A stretch of DNA of 10,496 nt from Deltaproteobacteria bacterium (lineage in GTDB: Bacteria; Desulfobacterota; DSM-4660; Desulfatiglandales; HGW-15): NCBI GenBank assembly GCA_019308525.1, contig JAFDIC010000100.1, positions 1 to 10,496 on the forward strand. Reading direction: 5' to 3'. Positions 7,301-10,496 of the stretch are shown here, one piece after another; positions within the stretch are counted from its first letter, which is position 1, and every line of letters starts with the position of its first letter. Both the position numbers and the translations under genes were made by a program. The notes under the pieces were generated by a model. The model was not told the DNA's origin and ran no database searches. It saw nothing but the letters and a program-made list of their open reading frames with translations.

Positions 7301-7420
7301 CCTGAGTGTGGCAAAGGTGGTACTGAAGATGCCGAGCGCTATGGCAATGGTGATTATGATGAATTTCCTCTTCTTGAAAATCCACCAGTATTCCCTTAGG
7401 TTGATGTCATACTGTGGCAA
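4349..7420 (-). CDS. Wzz/Wzc-type polysaccharide co-polymerase and BY-kinase fused to two SPOR domains
   Basis: This 1023-residue protein combines a chain-length/co-polymerase module with a bacterial tyrosine kinase. In order: TM1 (about 20-39); a Wzz periplasmic domain with long coiled coils (about 170-245 and 320-380); a Pro-rich segment PTRPINPP; TM2 (404-424); and a cytoplasmic kinase (about 489-715). The kinase has Walker A SSTNKEGKT (516-524), Walker A' LLVDCDLRKP (542-551), Walker B ILIDS (639-643) and a tyrosine cluster HYRYY (Y712, Y714, Y715). Wzc-like proteins normally end there. This one continues with TM3 (766-784), a Pro/Glu/Ser-rich linker and two SPOR repeats (about 880-952 and 953-1023; YSLKVGSF and YTILIGSY). 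The TTG at 7420 is preferred as start because GGGGAG precedes it by seven bases and it gives MPQYDINLREYW; an in-frame GTG at 7435 has no ribosome site. Likely role: synthesis and export control of capsule or exopolysaccharide at the inner membrane. Confidence 0.93.
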   Translation of the reverse strand: MPQYDINLREYWWIFKKRKFIIITIAIALGIFSTTFATLRAPEPLYSTTCVIEFEKPQTAEGIYGEGWTWSSSDLVDTHISVIKGYPVFLRVGEKMGLIPLGDASQQEDIPDSSVFSVIESLQSKVQVTRERFSSILNIKVTDNSPVFAQKLANTIAVTYKEILAEQQMRRTRETIRYIAHQLKEVRRKLKEAEDEFNRFSQENELISIDLQSEDLLVRAKTIRKEIRDLEEGRKELESIRARLETFVRDPSVSDHDYYSEKGGSRYNSANDRLVELLIKRDTLLEDYTERHPEVVAIDRDIIETARKMLFILKLETNRIAGKVDGLKEELHEVDKKKKVLMDKKLEFERLKRKVDLYHNMTVLLEKKNQEAMIRRADRPEVVNIIKPALLPTRPINPPKRRMVGATGTLIGIIVGLVVAFLIETFDTSLGAIEDVEETLGVQVLGVIPQVNPKDIRGGLKEKYGGKLKEHSLKESVNFMAHLLPKSMMAESFRGLRTNIQFKDADQELKTIALTSSTNKEGKTLVAINLAITMAQAGIQPLLVDCDLRKPSVGKTLGIETTVGVTDILLGNYQWRDTVKGFTDIIMGKMNVDEVMITPGLDNLHIITAGSVVPNTAELIESKRLDRFLEEVKGEYDIILIDSTPIISTADAAILGRKVDGVLLVYRVGSVSRALLRRSTTQLKQIKCNIVGVVLNSVRPEVSPDFQDFKHYRYYSISGEDNRGGSKKGKGLFVPGLRGEGKIDLGGMFKRNERSGSGKDRSTPTKLILLLVAGTFLAGGITLQYRDRKLPKPLSIKVPPQVPGSPEGEKKTQERKEGIPTTAEFPEEAVQSSTGKEPSNQSGAVPGEQFKALPKEMRRETAIAVEKRGALGTPYKGTRHPYSLKVGSFRNLEQARKAVSRYTTSGLAAYYVRVALSTGLWYRVYLGYFNSRGEAEKFKLDTGLTDTVVVRVPYTILIGSYRTKGDGQQKRESLKKAGYYSYWVEDGENRFMLCVGAFHSREGAEKKFRELMSQGIQGRVAER

Positions 7421-7473
7421 GGCTTCTCTCCCCACCAGCGTTTATTTGTCACCAGATCTTGTTAATGGCCGGA

Positions 7474-7504
7474 ATTATACCCTCGTCCGCCTCTGGCTGA
7501 TCAA
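7474..7504 (-). promoter_or_regulatory. Possible promoter just upstream of the BY-kinase gene
   Basis: A perfect TATAAT lies on the minus strand at 7479-7474, about 54 bases before the TTG start of the kinase. The best -35 candidate, TTGATC at 7504-7499, overlaps the end of the HD-GYP gene, but the spacer is 19 bases, longer than ideal. The kinase could therefore be transcribed separately as well as from the HD-GYP promoter. Confidence 0.33.
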
Positions 7505-8574
7505 GCCAAATTCGCAGGGTCGGGTTCGCTCCCGCTGACCTCTTCGGTAAGGTACAAGAGGGGATTTTCAGCCAGATTCAGGGTTTCTTCTCCTTCTGGC
7601 TGCCGCCCTGCCCCATTGTGCAGGACTTGGATCGTGGGTCTGATCGCCTGGTTCCCGTTGGTCAAAATCACGCATCCGATGGTGCCGTTGTTCAACTTGA
7701 CATAGGTACCAACTGGAAACAGGGATATCCTGTCCAGGAAAGCCCTGCGGATGCTTGAGGGAAACAGGGTCTTTGTCCCCCCGACGATATACTTGACCGC
7801 GTCGGTCTTGCGGATTCGCCTTCTATAGGGCCTTTCTCGAATCATCGCAGTATACATGTCAACCAGTCCAATAAGGTATGAAAGCAAAGGAACTTCCTTT
7901 CCAGAGCGCCCGTAGGGATATCCTGATCCATCCATTCTCTCGTGGACACAGAGGGCGGATTCCGCCAACCAGTGGTACTTGTTACCCAGAGCCCTCAGGA
8001 TTTCATAGCCCTCCTTTGGATGTGCCTGGATGGCGGAAATATCTTCCTTTGTAAGTTTCTCCCTCTTTTCCAGTATACCTTTTGGAATCCTGTACATCCC
8101 CACGTTTTCAAGGTATCCTGCAAGACCCACCTTGAGCAGTGCTTTGATATCAAACTTCAATCCCACTCCGACCATCAACGAAGTACACATAACGTCAATC
8201 TCGTGGGTCAGCAGGTCATCCCTGTCTTCGTGCGCAAACATGCAGTAGGCATACAGATCCTCTATCAGTCCCTTGTTGATTATGGAGTAGAGATCCGACA
8301 GGATGGGAGAAGGGCTGATACTCTTGTTCCCCTTGATACGTTCCCTTATGTCCTCTGCTCTCTCATAGAAGAGATCGTAGTGTTTTTTCACCTCTGGTCC
8401 CCAGCGCCTGGGAGTCTCGAGCCTATGACGCAGCGTTTCCTTGTCCTTTCCGTAATCACTCAGTCCCCTTTCAACCAGACCACTGCACTCCCGGAGATTC
8501 ACCTCCACCGTGGAGGATTCCCGCACTGCCTTCCCAGTTCGTACCTTGACATCAAGAATATCTGCAATACGCAT
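7501..8574 (-). CDS. HD-GYP family protein with degenerate catalytic site
   Basis: This 357-residue protein has an uncharacterised N-terminal region (1-100), an HD-GYP domain (about 105-285) and a C-terminal beta-rich tail typical of the family (about 286-345). HD-GYP enzymes hydrolyse cyclic di-GMP with a bi- or trinuclear metal centre. The GYP part is intact (DGSGYP, 215-220), and His124, His185, His211 and Asp239 align with metal ligands. However, the HD dyad reads Glu156-Asn157 (codons GAA AAC, in GYLENVG), and the first His of the usual HHE is Val210. Loss of the HD dyad predicts little or no phosphodiesterase activity and suggests a binding or scaffolding role. It is a soluble protein with no TM helix. 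The ATG start follows AGGAG by ten bases. It lies 80 bases before the kinase start, so co-regulation of polysaccharide production is likely. Confidence 0.88.
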   Translation of the reverse strand: MRIADILDVKVRTGKAVRESSTVEVNLRECSGLVERGLSDYGKDKETLRHRLETPRRWGPEVKKHYDLFYERAEDIRERIKGNKSISPSPILSDLYSIINKGLIEDLYAYCMFAHEDRDDLLTHEIDVMCTSLMVGVGLKFDIKALLKVGLAGYLENVGMYRIPKGILEKREKLTKEDISAIQAHPKEGYEILRALGNKYHWLAESALCVHERMDGSGYPYGRSGKEVPLLSYLIGLVDMYTAMIRERPYRRRIRKTDAVKYIVGGTKTLFPSSIRRAFLDRISLFPVGTYVKLNNGTIGCVILTNGNQAIRPTIQVLHNGAGRQPEGEETLNLAENPLLYLTEEVSGSEPDPANLA

Positions 8575-8707
8575 GGCTCGCTTTCTCCTGACTCCCTCTC
8601 CTCTCGACTACAGGGACTCCAGCAATTGCGGGCACAGGGCCTTTTCCAGCATCACCCGGTAACAGGACTTTTATAGCAAAATACACACTGCAATTACTTA
8701 TTTAGTT

Positions 8708-8738
8708 ATAATAACATATAAAATCATATATTTGTCAA
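8708..8738 (-). promoter_or_regulatory. Promoter-like sequence for the HD-GYP / kinase unit
   Basis: A perfect TTGACA lies on the minus strand at 8738-8733. Candidate -10 boxes in the AT block are TGTTAT at 8716-8711 (spacer 16) and TATTAT at 8713-8708 (spacer 19). Initiation near 8700 would leave a leader of about 125 bases before the HD-GYP start. The sharp AT-rich island in an otherwise GC-rich window supports a regulatory role, but the -10 choice is uncertain. Confidence 0.5.
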
Positions 8739-8828
8739 TATCTAATAAACAATTCATATAATTTACATTAAGACTAAATAGCTTCTCTCATGGCTTTCGC
8801 CCCCTTTCCTGCCCCTTGATTCTGGAGC

Positions 8829-8853
8829 AAAACCACCCACCCGACGGGCAGGG
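8829..8853 (-). terminator. Possible terminator downstream of the ABC exporter
   Basis: On the minus strand CCC-TG-CCC, loop GTC, GGG-T-GGG forms a short GC hairpin with a small internal loop, followed by TGGTTTTG. It begins about 47 bases after the exporter stop codon. The stem is interrupted and the T-run is short, so this is a moderate call. It would separate the exporter from the HD-GYP unit. Confidence 0.4.
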
Positions 8854-8899
8854 ATGAGGCTCAACGCAGAAATCGGACTTTTTTGGGAAGCCATCAACC

Positions 8900-10496
8900 T
8901 TATTTGACCAGGGCCCTGTAGGATTCGCTGGATTTCCACAAGGTGCGATGCGTCCCTGTTACCAGCATCCCATCTTCCCTCAGAAACAGAACCCTGGACA
9001 TTCCCTGCAATGCCCCCAGGCGGTTTGTTACAAGGAACATGGTCTTACCCCTTGAGAACTCCGGCAGACTTCCCATGATGGACCTCTCGGTCTTTCCGTC
9101 CTGGGAGGAGGTGGGCTCATCCAGCACGAGGATATCCGGATCGCGTACCAGGGTTCTAGCAAGGGCAATCCTTTGCTTCTGGCCCTCGGACAGCAATACC
9201 CCCTCTTCCCCTATCTGGGTCTCGTAACCACCGGGCAGGCTGGTGATAAATTCATGGATACCCGCCGCCTGGCAGGCCCGCAGCATGTCACCTTCGGTGG
9301 CATCGGTTCTTGCGAACAAGAGGTTCTCCTTGATCGTTCCTGACAGCAAGCGGACGTTTTGGGAGACATAGCCGATCCTCTCACGCAGGGATCCGATTTC
9401 ATACTCTGAAGCGGGTATACCGTCGAACAAGATCTCTCCCTGTGCTGGCCTGTAAAGGCCCAGGATTAAGCTCAGCAACGTTGTCTTGCCGGCCCCGCTT
9501 CGGCCCACGACAGCGACATGCTCCCCGGGACTGACCCGGAATGAGCAATCTTTGAGCAACGGCTCACGTCCGCCATAGGAGAAGGAGACACCCCTGAACT
9601 CTACTTCCCCTTCCAGTCTGTGGGCTAACTTGCCCTTTCCGATACCCTCTTCCGGCACCAGGGCAAAGAGGTTTGATATCCGCTGGAGACCGGCAACCGA
9701 CTCCTGCATCTGGAGGTTTGCCGTTGCCAGGGCCTGTGCCGGGCCGAAGACATATCCCGTGTACGCCTGGAATGCAAGAAGCGAACCAAGGCTCCATTCC
9801 CCTCTTATGACCCATGTGGCACCTACTCCCAGCACCACCAGGCCCATCAGCCCCGGGATCGAATTGATCGCTAGATTTGCCACAGAGCCCACCGCCGCGC
9901 GTTCCATGGCCGAGTGGAGGGCCTCCTTAAGGCCCGAAACCAGACTGGCGACGGTCTTTGCCTCTGAGGCCGAGGACTTGATCAGGGCGGCCGAGGACAG
10001 GGCCTCCTTGAGATTCATGGTGACTTTGGCCTCCCTCTCCATGCCATGGTGAGAGAGAGAGAGGACCTTGCCCGAAAAGTATTTGAGGCACAAGAGTATT
10101 GCCGGCACGAGCAGGATAACGGCCAATGCCAGTCGCCATTGCAGGTAGAAGAGCAACACGGTGCCACCGAAAAAGCGAAAGACATTTCCGATTATTTGGA
10201 CGATGGTGCTGGAAAAAAACCAGCGCAGTTCTTCAACATCAGAGGAGAGCCGGGACATCAAATAACCTGTCTGATTCTCGTCAAAAAAGGCCTTGGGCAG
10301 CCTCAGGGTGTGTTCTACAAGATCTCTTTGTATGTCCAGGGCCATTCTCTCTTCGAGGTGCGCAAAACTGAATTCCCCCAGCATTCTTGCCGCCCTTGAA
10401 CCCAGCATGATGCAGATCAACAAGGCCAGCGCTCCAAGGAGAAGTTCTGCTTGACGCTGTAGCATGACTTCATCCACGATGTAGCGTATCACCAGG
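8900..10496 (-). CDS. MsbA-type ABC exporter half-transporter (N-terminus cut by window)
   Basis: This is a fused membrane-plus-ATPase ABC exporter; about 531 residues are visible and perhaps 50-70 N-terminal ones lie beyond base 10496. Residues here are counted from the internal GTG codon at 10492. The ABC transmembrane domain spans roughly 1-275. The nucleotide-binding domain has Walker A GRSGAGKT (330-337), Q-loop SQN (Gln378), signature LSEGQ (434-438), Walker B ILVLDE (454-459) with the catalytic Glu, and D-loop SSQD. The H-loop reads VTNRLG, with Asn490 (codon AAC) where the switch His is normally found. Families of this build flip lipid A, lipid-linked glycans or peptides, or form half of a heterodimeric drug exporter. 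Closeness to the polysaccharide kinase hints at a glycolipid substrate, but it is set apart by a 325-base control region. The stop is TAA at 8902-8900. Confidence 0.92.
   Translation of the reverse strand, partial: LVIRYIVDEVMLQRQAELLLGALALLICIMLGSRAARMLGEFSFAHLEERMALDIQRDLVEHTLRLPKAFFDENQTGYLMSRLSSDVEELRWFFSSTIVQIIGNVFRFFGGTVLLFYLQWRLALAVILLVPAILLCLKYFSGKVLSLSHHGMEREAKVTMNLKEALSSAALIKSSASEAKTVASLVSGLKEALHSAMERAAVGSVANLAINSIPGLMGLVVLGVGATWVIRGEWSLGSLLAFQAYTGYVFGPAQALATANLQMQESVAGLQRISNLFALVPEEGIGKGKLAHRLEGEVEFRGVSFSYGGREPLLKDCSFRVSPGEHVAVVGRSGAGKTTLLSLILGLYRPAQGEILFDGIPASEYEIGSLRERIGYVSQNVRLLSGTIKENLLFARTDATEGDMLRACQAAGIHEFITSLPGGYETQIGEEGVLLSEGQKQRIALARTLVRDPDILVLDEPTSSQDGKTERSIMGSLPEFSRGKTMFLVTNRLGALQGMSRVLFLREDGMLVTGTHRTLWKSSESYRALVK

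Larger units (their letters stand above)
8575..8899. other. Intergenic control region between ABC exporter and HD-GYP genes
   Basis: The 325-base gap contains a GC-rich hairpin near the exporter end, a very AT-rich block (about 8670-8780) and a leader of roughly 125 bases before the HD-GYP ATG. The leader has a purine-rich stretch near the start codon and a GCAATTGC palindrome at 8622-8629. I see no recognisable riboswitch, tRNA or ORF of normal size, only a doubtful 14-codon frame at 8608-8652 on the minus strand. Confidence 0.5.

Noticed and set aside
7421..7435. GTG at 7435 as kinase start
   Set aside because: No Shine-Dalgarno motif precedes it, whereas the TTG at 7420 has GGGGAG at good spacing; only five residues differ.
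7942..8676. 244-codon plus-strand open frame
   Set aside because: It is antisense to the well-supported HD-GYP gene, runs out into the leader and shows no family features.
8575..8700. c-di-GMP riboswitch in the HD-GYP leader
   Set aside because: I looked for one because of the downstream gene but could not find the conserved core of the known classes.

Overview
The window looks like chromosomal DNA of a Gram-negative bacterium with moderately high GC. The gene families fit a deltaproteobacterial (Desulfobacterota-like) lineage: an MJ0042 zinc-ribbon/DUF3426 protein, a Wzc-type tyrosine kinase, HD-GYP signalling and long-chain acyl-CoA ligases. That placement is inferred from gene content only; no rRNA or other marker is present.

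Layout. (1) Bases 2-703, plus strand: the C-terminal part of an AMP-forming acyl-CoA synthetase that begins outside the window. (2) Bases 744-3342, minus strand: a probable three-gene unit in the order hpt (hypoxanthine phosphoribosyltransferase), an MJ0042 zinc-ribbon/DUF3426 membrane protein, and a two-TM potassium channel with RCK (TrkA-N/TrkA-C) domains. It converges on the ligase gene. (3) Bases 3343-3902: a 560-base intergenic region with a strong hairpin terminator, a long imperfect palindrome, a short near-palindrome and a promoter-like sequence. (4) Bases 3903-8574, minus strand: an envelope-polysaccharide signalling unit, read in the order degenerate HD-GYP protein, a very large Wzz/BY-kinase with two C-terminal SPOR domains, and a PaaI-like hotdog thioesterase. 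(5) Bases 8575-8899: an AT-rich control region with a promoter-like sequence for the HD-GYP gene. (6) Bases 8900-10496, minus strand: an MsbA-type ABC exporter cut by the window edge.

How the genes may work together (inference). The kinase is a one-polypeptide polysaccharide co-polymerase and tyrosine autokinase. Beyond its usual tyrosine cluster it has an extra transmembrane helix and a SPOR pair predicted to lie in the periplasm. SPOR domains typically bind denuded peptidoglycan at division sites, so capsule or exopolysaccharide production could be tied to the septum. The adjacent HD-GYP protein keeps the GYP motif but lacks the HD dyad, which suggests a sensor or scaffold (perhaps for c-di-GMP) rather than a phosphodiesterase. 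The nearby ABC exporter could move lipid-linked glycans or lipids.

Three sequence oddities stand out besides the SPOR fusion: the lost HD dyad, an Asn in place of the switch histidine in the ABC exporter, and a TVGFRE selectivity filter in the K+ channel.
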